NCBI RefSeq assembly: GCF_004001065.1
Contig: NZ_BIML01000019.1
Coordinates: 32,522 to 96,521 of the forward strand
Direction: 5' to 3'
Length of the DNA stretch: 64,000 nucleotides
From: Paenibacillus xylaniclasticus
GTDB taxonomy: Bacteria > Bacillota > Bacilli > Paenibacillales > Paenibacillaceae
Shown: in pieces, positions 56,389 to 64,000 of the stretch
Numbering within the stretch: position 1 is the stretch's first letter
How the letters are laid out: each line of letters opens with the position of its first letter
Made by a program: the position numbers and the translations under genes
Notes under the pieces: model-generated
Seen by the model: only the letters and a program-made list of their open reading frames with translations
Told to the model about the DNA's origin: nothing
Database searches by the model: none

Positions 56389-57230
56389 TCCCTCTCCTCC
56401 CTTGCTTCACCGGCTGCCGAAGAGCCCCCACTACCGTAATAGATCTGCTTAAGCTCCTCCGTATACTCTCTCTCCTTCGTGTACACGATAAGCGGCGGCA
56501 ATATCTTTACAGAAGGCTTTCCATCACGAATCGCTTCAATTAGTAGCATGTTCGCCTCAGCCTCCTCATACGGATGAACGAATCGAATCCGCTTCGGTTC
56601 AAGCCGCCAGCGGCGAAACGCCTCCAATATATCAATCAGTCTGTTCGGTCGGTGTACCATCGATACTTTACCGCCAGTTCGCACGAGTCTGGAGCATGCT
56701 TCGACAACATTGTCGAGCGTACAGTGAATTTCGTGTCTAGCAATCGCATAATGCTCGTTCTCATTCTTGTCGCCAGTAGATGCCGGCATGTATGGAGGGT
56801 TAACGGTAACCGCATCGTAAATTCCGTTGCCCGCCTCCTTCGGATAAGTGCGCAGGTCCGCTTCAATAACTCGAATTTGGCCGTCCAGCTTATTAAGCGA
56901 TACACTTCTACGCGCCATGTCGGCCAGCCGCGGCTGTAATTCAACCGCATCTATTGCGGCGTTCGTCCGAGTCGTCAGCAGCAGCGGAATGACACCGTTA
57001 CCTGTACATAGATCGACAATCCTTCCCCTCGGCGGTACAGATGCGAACCGCGCGAGCAGCACCGCGTCCATGGAGAAGCTGAACACTTCACGGCTCTGAA
57101 TGATTTTCAACTCCTTCGTCATTAGATCATCCAGCCGCTCGCCTGGAATAAGCTCAAGGTCCAGCTTCGATGTCGCACCATCATGCTGTACGTGATTGCT
57201 CTCATTGTGCACCGTATTTGCAGCCTCCAT
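56385..57230 (-). CDS. yabB: tRNA1(Val) adenine-N6-methyltransferase-like protein (YabB)
   Basis: 281 residues, Rossmann-fold methyltransferase. SAM-binding VDLCTGNGVIPLLL near 71-84 and the catalytic VTVNPPYMPAS near 140-150 place it in the TrmN6/YabB group that modifies A37 of tRNA-Val. The first ~25 residues are polar and not conserved, so translation could start later. The yazA (GIY-YIG) gene that separates yabB and yabC in B. subtilis is missing. Confidence 0.92.
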   Translation of the reverse strand: MEAANTVHNESNHVQHDGATSKLDLELIPGERLDDLMTKELKIIQSREVFSFSMDAVLLARFASVPPRGRIVDLCTGNGVIPLLLTTRTNAAIDAVELQPRLADMARRSVSLNKLDGQIRVIEADLRTYPKEAGNGIYDAVTVNPPYMPASTGDKNENEHYAIARHEIHCTLDNVVEACSRLVRTGGKVSMVHRPNRLIDILEAFRRWRLEPKRIRFVHPYEEAEANMLLIEAIRDGKPSVKILPPLIVYTKEREYTEELKQIYYGSGGSSAAGEAREERE

Positions 57231-57255
57231 CCCAATATTCGTTCAAACAAAAACA

Positions 57256-57273
57256 AAGACCCTTACGGGTCTT
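57256..57273 (-). terminator. Intrinsic terminator after yabA
   Basis: AAGACCC/GGGTCTT 7-bp stem with a short loop, followed on the minus strand by TTGTTTTTG. Confidence 0.8.
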
Positions 57274-57317
57274 GTTCAGATGCTGCGCCGAAAGCACAGC
57301 AGTTCCTGTCGAAGGAG

Positions 57318-57731
57318 TTATTTATTCAAGAATGACAGACAGAATAAACAGTCGCCTTCCGTCCTCAAATGTCCGTAATAGACATTACATATATGAAACC
57401 CTTCGTGATACAACCGAGCGAGATTATCATGCCCGCCTCCAATAACCGGAACCGGTTCATTCTCCGACGGTACAGTCTGAGCCGATTCCAGTCTTACCAC
57501 AGCATCCTCCTGCTCTGGCAACTCATCAGCGGCCGCAGGCTCCTGCATCGTATCCATAAACACCGAGCCTTGCCGCAGCAGCTTTCTGAGCTGATGATTC
57601 TCCATGCTAAGTCGCTTGTTCTCCTCCAGCAGCCTCTTCATATGCTGCTTTAACAACCCAAGCTCCGCATGCACCGAGCCTACACGGCCCTCCAGCTCGT
57701 CCATTTGTACAAATAGATCTTGGTTATCCAA
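57318..57731 (-). CDS. yabA: Replication initiation control protein YabA
   Basis: 137 residues from a TTG after GAGGTGG, matching the start of the Bacillus protein; a GTG four codons upstream lies inside the site. N-terminal leucine-zipper coiled coil (~8-60), then a linker and a C-terminal zinc domain with [12 protein letters not shown] and [12 protein letters not shown]. YabA binds DnaA and DnaN to limit initiation. Confidence 0.95.
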   Translation of the reverse strand: MDNQDLFVQMDELEGRVGSVHAELGLLKQHMKRLLEENKRLSMENHQLRKLLRQGSVFMDTMQEPAAADELPEQEDAVVRLESAQTVPSENEPVPVIGGGHDNLARLYHEGFHICNVYYGHLRTEGDCLFCLSFLNK

Positions 57732-57765
57732 TACAGTTCCCACCTCAAAATCGTGATGGAACGGG

Positions 57766-58569
57766 TTATTTCACAACGACATCGTCCATTGGAAGCTCTT
57801 TAGGCTTGCCTCCGACGTCGAGCAGCTGCACATAGATGGTCTTGCTCCCCGCATTAATTCCGGTTACTCTACCTTCACCAAGCGATGTAATAACCAACTT
57901 ACCGACCGACGGAATTTCCTCGCGGACACTCTCGTAGTTATCATGCTCATACTTCAGACAACACATCAGCCTACCGCACAATCCCGAAATCTTGGTCGGA
58001 TTAAGCGACAAGTTCTGGTCCTTCGCCATCTTAATCGATACGGGCTCGAAATCGCCTAACCAAGACGAGCAGCACAGCACGCGTCCGCATGGTCCGATAC
58101 CACCGAGCATCTTCGCCTCATCCCGTACTCCGATCTGCCTAAGCTCAATGCGGGTGCGGAATACACCGGCCAAATCCTTCACCAGTTCACGGAAGTCGAC
58201 TCGGCCTTCAGCAGTGAAATAAAAAATGATTTTGTTGCGGTCAAACGTATATTCAACATCGACGAGCTTCATCTTAAGCTGATGATTGCGGATCTTCTCT
58301 AAGCACGTCGTAAAAGCTTGGCTGGCCGACCGTTTATTCTCTTCCACTACTTTCGCGTCGGCTTCATTGGCGATTCGTATTACTTTCTTAAGCGGGAGGA
58401 CAACATCCGATTCACCGACTTGCTTCTGCCCCACCACGACTTTCCCGTATTCGATACCGCGAGCCGTCTCGACGATCGCATATTGATCCTTCGCTACGGG
58501 CAGGTCGACGGGATCAAAGTAATAGATCTTGCCCGCTTTCTTGAAGCGAACACCGACGACATTATACAA
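57766..58569 (-). CDS. ricT: RicT (YaaT), PSP1-domain iron-sulfur RNA-processing factor
   Basis: 267 residues. PSP1 domain with the cysteine cluster [16 protein letters not shown] and [18 protein letters not shown] around 160-210, which with RicA and RicF binds Fe-S clusters in B. subtilis. The Ric complex stimulates RNase Y maturation of mRNA and the phosphorelay to Spo0A. It lies four bases after holB. Confidence 0.96.
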   Translation of the reverse strand: MYNVVGVRFKKAGKIYYFDPVDLPVAKDQYAIVETARGIEYGKVVVGQKQVGESDVVLPLKKVIRIANEADAKVVEENKRSASQAFTTCLEKIRNHQLKMKLVDVEYTFDRNKIIFYFTAEGRVDFRELVKDLAGVFRTRIELRQIGVRDEAKMLGGIGPCGRVLCCSSWLGDFEPVSIKMAKDQNLSLNPTKISGLCGRLMCCLKYEHDNYESVREEIPSVGKLVITSLGEGRVTGINAGSKTIYVQLLDVGGKPKELPMDDVVVK

Positions 58570-58573
58570 GGCA

Positions 58574-59551
58574 TTAGCCCTCCTGTAGTTTCACCATTAA
58601 TTGCTCTAGTGCAAGCTGAGTCGGTACGTGTGCGCGTATCCGCTTGCCGCACTCCAGCACATGCTCCATGCAGTTAACCCAACCGTCCGGGGTACGGGCG
58701 TATGCATGCTTACCAATCCAATCCGACTGATCTATAAAAACGATTTCTTCAGGCCTGCCGGCCTGGTAATGAATCATATCTTTAAACCACAATAACAACA
58801 TAGCGAGCAGAAGCTGCGGATCCTGGCCGGCTTCGGCCTTAACGACCTGCTGCTGGACCGTCACGATCGCTGCGGTGAATCGGCTTAAGCTCTCCTTGCC
58901 TAATTGTATCACTACGTTTCTTGTTTCTGCAAACCCATTCTGCTGGATAAGCTCCCTGCAGGCATCTGTTCCGGAGGCAAGCCGGGCTGCTGTTCTGGCG
59001 ATAATACAAGGGAATCCCTCTGCCTCCAGCGCCGACGTCAGCTCTTGCGGCGATAACGGTATGAACGGTATAAACTGAACCCTGGAGCGTATAGTTGGAA
59101 GAATCGCCTGACCGTTATCCGTTAGTAGAATCGCTACAATATCTGACTGTGGCTCTTCGAGAAATTTAAGCAGGCTGTTTGCCGCCTGAGGCGTCATTGT
59201 CTCCGCTTTCTCGACGATATAAACCTTGCGCTGCTCGCCCGCATTGCGATACGACAATTCGCGCTGCAGCTGTTGAATTTGTCCCAGCTTGATCGATTGT
59301 CCATCGGGCTCAAGCTGATGCAGATCCGGCTGATTGCCATGCTCAAACTTTCGGCATTCAATGCATTCTCCGCAAGCATCCTCTCCGCCCGCTGTACAGA
59401 ACAGCGCCTTGGCGAATGCAAGAGCAAGCGCCTTCCGGCCTGTTCCGCGCGGACCACTGAACAGATAGGCATGCGACACTTTGCCGGTCCTAAGACCGTA
59501 ACGAAGCATCGACTTCGCTTTCGATTGACCGGGCACTTGTTCCATGCTCAT
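58574..59551 (-). CDS. holB: DNA polymerase III delta-prime subunit HolB
   Basis: 325 residues from the ATG ten bases after AAAGGAA. AAA+ fold with YLFSGPRGTGRKALA near 30-44 (P-loop), a zinc-binding CGECIECRKFEHG, SENSOR-like MTPQAANSLLKFLEEPQ and an arginine-finger region SRVQFIPF. It is part of the clamp loader. As in Bacillus it lies between yaaR and ricT. Confidence 0.95.
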   Translation of the reverse strand: MSMEQVPGQSKAKSMLRYGLRTGKVSHAYLFSGPRGTGRKALALAFAKALFCTAGGEDACGECIECRKFEHGNQPDLHQLEPDGQSIKLGQIQQLQRELSYRNAGEQRKVYIVEKAETMTPQAANSLLKFLEEPQSDIVAILLTDNGQAILPTIRSRVQFIPFIPLSPQELTSALEAEGFPCIIARTAARLASGTDACRELIQQNGFAETRNVVIQLGKESLSRFTAAIVTVQQQVVKAEAGQDPQLLLAMLLLWFKDMIHYQAGRPEEIVFIDQSDWIGKHAYARTPDGWVNCMEHVLECGKRIRAHVPTQLALEQLMVKLQEG

Positions 59552-59569
59552 GATGCGCAAATTCCTTTC

Positions 59570-60019
59570 TTAGAAAAACAAATTAATGAGAAGGCCTCGG
59601 ATTTCGCCAATTTTACTAAGCAGCTCAAGCCGACCTTGTTCGCTCTGCAGCAGCTCCTCTGCCATCTCAATTAGCTTCCCGTCGATTTCATCGAGTAGCT
59701 TGTATCTTTTCATACGTCCTCGTCGATCAAAGCTGCGCTGCTCCTTCAAGCCGACCCCGCGTCTTACTGTATCTTCCAGAAACTTGCGCACCATCTGCTG
59801 ATACAGCTTCAGCTCCCGTACCGTCATGGACCGGGCAAGTCGCTCGCCTTGATTATAAATATCCTGTAACTTGCGCTGCAGCTGCTCGGTTGTACGCTCC
59901 TGCTCGTTCTGCTGCATTACATCCGCGAAGCTTTTTGTTGTAATCGGCTTACTCACTTGATCCGTACGTGACCGCTGCTCAAGCGGACGCCATCCCGACT
60001 CAACCCTCATTATTGCCAC
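59570..60019 (-). CDS. yaaR: YaaR family protein (DUF327)
   Basis: 149 residues, helical, with a predicted coiled coil over about 30-140. KSFADVMQQNEQERTTEQL and QMVRKFLEDTVRRGVGLKEQ are typical of YaaR. Function unknown; it always sits between darA (yaaQ) and holB in this group. It ends 18 bases before holB. Confidence 0.92.
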   Translation of the reverse strand: MAIMRVESGWRPLEQRSRTDQVSKPITTKSFADVMQQNEQERTTEQLQRKLQDIYNQGERLARSMTVRELKLYQQMVRKFLEDTVRRGVGLKEQRSFDRRGRMKRYKLLDEIDGKLIEMAEELLQSEQGRLELLSKIGEIRGLLINLFF

Positions 60020-60080
60020 GCCCTATCTATCGATATCGCTAGAATCATTCCTGTATTTGCTTGGCTGTGTAAATCCCTCA

Positions 60081-60455
<375 letters not shown>

Positions 60456-60463
60456 TTAAGATA

Positions 60464-61117
60464 CTATTTTGACACCGATTGGTTAAATTCCTGCCCATGC
60501 TTTTTAATGACCGCTAAACAGCTTGCCAGCACATCCTCCGGATTACGCTCTGCGTCGATGACTTCGATTCGGTCTGAGAACCGTTTCGCCAGCAGTATAA
60601 AGCCTTCACGTACCTTCTCGTGAAAAGACGCTTTCTCCAGATCGAGACGGTTAATCTCGCGCCCGCTCGCCTCCTGAATTCGGCGAAGACCGATTTCCGG
60701 CCTTACATCCAAATAGAGCGTCAACTGCGGCATCAATCCATTAATCGCGAATTCATTGATGGCCAGCACCTCGTCGATTCCAATTCCTCTTGCATGCCCT
60801 TGATAGGCAAGGCTGCTGTCTATGAATCGATCACACAGTACCACATGCCCCTGCTCAAGCGCGGGCATTACCTTCTCTACAAGGTGCTGTCTGCGTGCTG
60901 CTGCGTATAGCAACGCCTCCGTACGTCCATCCATTGCCGTATTGCTCCGGTCCAAAATAACCTCTCGTATCTGCTCAGCAATCGGAATGCCTCCAGGCTC
61001 ACGGGTTGTCGAAACTTGATAGCCCAGCTCTGTCAATTGCGAAGCCAACCCTTTAATTAGCGTCGTTTTGCCTGCTCCTTCGCCGCCTTCTATTGATATG
61101 AATAAACCTGTATTCAA
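60464..61117 (-). CDS. tmk: Thymidylate kinase
   Basis: 217 residues from a TTG seven bases after TTGAGGC, which matches the family length (212 in B. subtilis); ATG codons at 61162 and 61159 lack a site. P-loop [15 protein letters not shown] near the start, [30 protein letters not shown] and the LID region with REINRLDLE. It makes dTDP. It lies 54 bases before darA. Confidence 0.94.
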   Translation of the reverse strand: MNTGLFISIEGGEGAGKTTLIKGLASQLTELGYQVSTTREPGGIPIAEQIREVILDRSNTAMDGRTEALLYAAARRQHLVEKVMPALEQGHVVLCDRFIDSSLAYQGHARGIGIDEVLAINEFAINGLMPQLTLYLDVRPEIGLRRIQEASGREINRLDLEKASFHEKVREGFILLAKRFSDRIEVIDAERNPEDVLASCLAVIKKHGQEFNQSVSK

Positions 61118-61189
61118 GCTTAACGCCTCAATTCTTCTAGTATCCGTTTCTGCTTCCATCATAACAAAGCTTATCCAGAGAGTCATCGG

Positions 61190-62836
61190 TCATGCTCTAA
61201 TTATTCGAATCGTATGCAGCTTCGCATCGGCCGCTCCTTGCACCTTAGCTCCAAACGCCGATAACCGTCTTAGCCTCGATATAGTCCCGGATGTGATCAT
61301 TTCCCCTGCATAGATAAGTGGTATACCGGGTGGATAAGGAATGACAGTTTCTGCGCTTTGACAGCCGGCAGCTTCTTGAAGCGGAACGGTCTGAATCGAA
61401 TCTGGGCTTATTCGATGTAGTGAGAATGGCACAGGCTCTGATACGGCGTCAATCTCGGAATCTTCCGCCTCCTCATGTAGGTTCCCATTCTCAGTCCTCG
61501 CTGCGGTACCGTTGCACTTAATCGCGTCCTCGATTGCCTCCAACGCTGCGAATAGCCGCGAAATATCCTCATCATGAACATGAGGTCCAACGATTAGAAG
61601 CACGCGCCGCTCATCAGCCATTTCCGCCCAGCATCCGCACTGCTCGAGCATTCTCTGAAGCTCATAGCCGCTTACCAATCCGAGACGGTCCCGGATGACG
61701 AGGCGAAGCGGATCATGCCTTACTGCAATGCCGCTGACATTATTAATCGCTGGGCTTCGTTCTACCTCACCCTGTTGCCAAAGTATCGAATCTGCCGCTG
61801 TTTCCGACTCACTGTATAGATTGCTGCAAACCGTTAATCGCCCTGTCTTAGTCCGCAAATAATCACGAATTTTTTCTGCCGCCAATAATCCTGATTCAAA
61901 CAATTGACCGCCAGCTGACTCCACCATTGCCCGGGCAATATCGAGCGATGCCATAATCGGATAAGACGGACTGGAACTTTGTATCATCGTTAACATTTCG
62001 CGAAGACGTTCGAGATCAATCCGGTCGCTTCGTACGTGAAGCATCGCGCCCATCGTCATAGCGGGAAGCGTCTTATGCGTGGACTGCACGACCACATCGG
62101 CCCCCTGTGACAAAGCCGAGGGCGGAAAAGCACGGTGCAGCCCATAGTGCGCACCATGCGCTTCATCGACCAAGAGCGGAATTCCGTGCCGATGCGCCAG
62201 CTCAGCATATGGACCGAGCGGAACAGCATATCCGTAATAATTCGGTGTACTAAGCAGTATGGCTTTAGCTTCCGGATACATCGCCAGCGCCTTTTCTATA
62301 TCATCCAACTTCGGAACGATAGCCGTTCCATCCGACGTCTCGTATGCGGGCTGTACGAATACCGCTGTAGCTCCCGCAAGACGAAGACCATTCACAATTG
62401 ATTTATGTACATTCCGTTGAACGATAATTATATCTCCCGGCTCACATACAGCCAATACCATCGCAATATTGCCAGCCGTACTTCCCCCTACTAACAGCAT
62501 CGTCTCATCGGCAGAATACAAGGCCGCCGCTAAGCGCTGTGATTCAGCTATAACCCCTTCCGGAGCATGCAGATCATCGGTCGTCGAAAGCTCTGTTACA
62601 TCAATCGCCAGCAAATGCCCAAAGCGCCCCAATGCCTCTTGCTCAACTCTTCCATTATAATTCCGTCCATATTGTGTCCATGCTGCGCCATTTCGGTGAC
62701 CTGGCACATGGAATGATACAGGATGCCTATTCGCATGCTCTGCTAATCGTTGAAATAGCGGAGCATGAAATCGATCCCCCTTGTTCATTACAATCACCCT
62801 CATACCAGACTCGTCAAGCTCTGCTCTGGTACTCAT
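61190..62836 (-). CDS. yaaO: Orn/Lys/Arg decarboxylase family PLP enzyme (YaaO)
   Basis: 548 residues from the ATG after AAGGAG; a second start at 62788 after GAGGGTGA would give 532. HPVSFHVPGHRNGAAW near 40-55, ADVVVQSTHKTLPAMTMGAML near 240-260 with the PLP lysine, and a C-terminal AGEMITSG. The family decarboxylates lysine, arginine or ornithine; the substrate cannot be told from sequence. Conserved order with tmk and gin. Confidence 0.92.
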   Translation of the reverse strand: MSTRAELDESGMRVIVMNKGDRFHAPLFQRLAEHANRHPVSFHVPGHRNGAAWTQYGRNYNGRVEQEALGRFGHLLAIDVTELSTTDDLHAPEGVIAESQRLAAALYSADETMLLVGGSTAGNIAMVLAVCEPGDIIIVQRNVHKSIVNGLRLAGATAVFVQPAYETSDGTAIVPKLDDIEKALAMYPEAKAILLSTPNYYGYAVPLGPYAELAHRHGIPLLVDEAHGAHYGLHRAFPPSALSQGADVVVQSTHKTLPAMTMGAMLHVRSDRIDLERLREMLTMIQSSSPSYPIMASLDIARAMVESAGGQLFESGLLAAEKIRDYLRTKTGRLTVCSNLYSESETAADSILWQQGEVERSPAINNVSGIAVRHDPLRLVIRDRLGLVSGYELQRMLEQCGCWAEMADERRVLLIVGPHVHDEDISRLFAALEAIEDAIKCNGTAARTENGNLHEEAEDSEIDAVSEPVPFSLHRISPDSIQTVPLQEAAGCQSAETVIPYPPGIPLIYAGEMITSGTISRLRRLSAFGAKVQGAADAKLHTIRIIRA

Positions 62837-62874
62837 TGTAACACCGCTCCTTGCCAATCTAAAAATAAAAAAGC

Positions 62875-62898
62875 CTCTCCAGCCAAAAGGAAAGGCAC
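62875..62898 (-). terminator. Intrinsic terminator of gin
   Basis: GCCTTTCC/GGAGAGGC stem with one G-T pair, followed on the minus strand by TTTTTTATTTTT. Confidence 0.85.
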
Positions 62899-62900
62899 GA

Positions 62901-63095
62901 TTAAGCGTTTCGTTGAACCCAAATTTGCTTCATCTGATGGATGTAATAGGGATATTTCTCATCTAGAACGTCTGTGGCTACAATATCAGTCTCGCAGTCT
63001 TCGCATATAAATTCCGTCACGATTCGAATCCCTTCGTCTGCATGCTTCTTCTCACCACAAATAATGCATTTACATAGATTTTGCGCTTCCTCCAT
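62901..63095 (-). CDS. csfB: Anti-sigma-G factor Gin (CsfB)
   Basis: 64 residues, the same length as B. subtilis CsfB. Two CxxC pairs (CIICGEKK and FICEDCE) bind zinc. It inhibits SigG before engulfment ends and SigE in the forespore. GACAGGAGG precedes the ATG. A following terminator makes it monocistronic. Confidence 0.95.
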   Translation of the reverse strand: MEEAQNLCKCIICGEKKHADEGIRIVTEFICEDCETDIVATDVLDEKYPYYIHQMKQIWVQRNA

Positions 63096-63315
63096 GCTAT
63101 GCCTCCTGTCTGGGGGAATAACGGCTTATCTACTATTATGGCGCAAAATCTACTACTTTAGTCAGCCTCTTCACGTTATTCACCTTTTTTATTCATATTA
63201 TGTAGGCAGCTGCACATTGGTGAATTATTTCAATAAGGATGTTATAAGGCCCGTATTCAGGAATAGGGGCGTAATTCCGATATATGAGTTGAGAACTACA
63301 GAAGGGAAACACGTT

Positions 63316-63846
63316 ATGCGACAAACCTTACAAGAGCAAAAAAACGCAACCGTATACCAATATCGGCTGATCCGTAAAATATCGATTCATCCCAAACTGC
63401 TGCTCAGCTACAAAACCATTCCCTTTATATTTATTGCTGCTGGAATCATCATGTATGGATGGGCAGGGGTGTTATATGGATTAATTGGTCTCCCAATAAG
63501 CACCCTTCTTCGATTTTTATTAAATCGTCTGACGCTGCTTCGAGTAGACAACTATCAGCGCCAGCGCTGGGGATGGAGCATTAATATTCCGTTCATGGGC
63601 TATGCACCTCTCATCGAGGTTCCTCTCGGTCTCTATCGCAGAACGGAGCTCGTTATGTTTTGGATCGGGCTTTGCGTTATCGGTGTACTGCTTCCTTGGA
63701 TTGGACAAGCCGGTCTCTTCGGGCTCGCGACATGGCACCTATGGCTCGCTCTTCCCGCTCTTTCTATTATTACTGCACTCCGCAAACAGAATTCCGACGG
63801 CGTCGTCAAGCTCGAAACCGAGTGCGTCCAGTACTATCACCGATGA
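63316..63846 (+). CDS. Membrane protein of unknown function
   Basis: 176 residues from the ATG at 63316, which follows AGAAGGG; the frame remains open back to 62974, but that part overlaps csfB on the other strand and has no site. Four hydrophobic helices are visible, two near 35-75 and two near 118-165, with a basic loop between them (~76-115) rich in Arg and aromatic residues. No family recognised. It is a single plus-strand gene with a terminator. Confidence 0.75.
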   Translation: MRQTLQEQKNATVYQYRLIRKISIHPKLLLSYKTIPFIFIAAGIIMYGWAGVLYGLIGLPISTLLRFLLNRLTLLRVDNYQRQRWGWSINIPFMGYAPLIEVPLGLYRRTELVMFWIGLCVIGVLLPWIGQAGLFGLATWHLWLALPALSIITALRKQNSDGVVKLETECVQYYHR

Positions 63847-63877
63847 ACAATACAAACATATACCTGTCTGCACAATA

Positions 63878-63927
63878 AAGCTGCCTTCCGCGTATATCCG
63901 CTTATTGATATACACGAGAGGCAGCTT
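63878..63927 (+). terminator. Terminator of the membrane-protein gene
   Basis: AAGCTGCC/GGCAGCTT stem with an inner GTATAT/ATATAC pairing, followed by CTCTATAT; weak T-tract. Confidence 0.6.
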
Positions 63928-63956
63928 CTCTATATCTAGTCCCAATCCAACAACAA

Positions 63957-63982
63957 AAGCCACCGTCATCAGACAGTGGCTT
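63957..63982 (-). terminator. Terminator of a gene beyond the right edge
   Basis: AAGCCAC/GTGGCTT 7-bp stem followed on the minus strand by TTTTGTTGTT, so a minus-strand gene probably ends just right of the window. Confidence 0.65.
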
Positions 63983-64000
63983 CTCTGTGCTTGGCATCGT

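Noticed and set aside
62974..63315. N-terminal extension of the right-end membrane protein
   Set aside because: Antisense to csfB, no ribosome binding site at any upstream start, composition unlike the rest.
63739..63969. 76-codon minus-strand frame at the right edge
   Set aside because: Lies mostly antisense to the membrane-protein gene and starts inside a terminator hairpin.

Overview
The window is a chromosomal segment of a spore-forming, low-to-moderate GC Bacillota, most likely a Paenibacillus or close relative. From about 3.5 kb to the right edge it follows the origin-proximal gene order of Bacillus subtilis, mostly on the minus strand: gin-yaaO-tmk-darA-yaaR-holB-ricT-yabA-trmN6-rsmI-abrB-tatD-yabE-rnmV-rsmA-yabG-veg-sspF-ispE-purR-ridA-spoVG-glmU-ctc-pth-fin-mfd, then spoVT-yabM-mazG-hbs-rqcP-yabP-yabQ-divIC-yabR-spoIIE. 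Protein sequences (SpoVT, AbrB N-terminus, SspF, RicT, Veg) agree with this. No rRNA, tRNA, insertion sequence, prophage or CRISPR array was found.

Layout. 1-2.8 kb: a small secreted protein with its own terminator, then an ABC ATPase and an FtsX-type permease that runs off the left edge. 2.9-8.2 kb: sporulation and division genes (spoIIE, yabR, divIC, yabQ, yabP). 8.3-17.2 kb: an inserted five-gene operon coding a ~2257-residue S-layer-anchored modular surface protein, a GNAT acetyltransferase and three phage-tail-collar-domain proteins, placed between the rqcP terminator and yabP. 17.5-23.1 kb: rqcP, hbs, mazG, yabM, a YdjM-like membrane hydrolase and spoVT. 23.5-37.2 kb: a block inserted between spoVT and mfd relative to B. 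subtilis, holding an ECF nickel/cobalt transporter, a lipoprotein, the urtABCDE urea ABC transporter, a membrane diguanylate cyclase and two PrsA-like foldases. 37.2-63.1 kb: the conserved housekeeping and sporulation run. The right end holds an unrecognised membrane protein.

The most interesting part is 26.1-32.8 kb. A guanidine-I (ykkC) riboswitch with an intrinsic terminator lies upstream of the nickel-type ECF transporter in the same orientation. Four sites with the exact TGTNA-N7-TNACA pattern of GlnR/TnrA boxes lie upstream of the riboswitch, at the transporter promoter, and (two) upstream of urtA. This suggests a nitrogen-scavenging module in which urea uptake and nickel uptake respond to nitrogen status and possibly to guanidine. 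Urease and guanidine hydrolase, both nickel enzymes, would be the obvious clients but are not in the window.

Other regulation visible: a c-di-AMP (ydaO) riboswitch ahead of the cell-wall gene yabE, with the c-di-AMP receptor DarA in the same cluster; a spoIIE promoter with the long 21-bp spacer typical of Spo0A-activated promoters; Spo0A boxes between abrB and an HD-domain gene; a SigH promoter for spoVG; a SigG promoter for sspF; twin PurBoxes at purR; and a 14-bp stem that buries the ribosome binding site of yabP. All calls are by eye; no database search was run.
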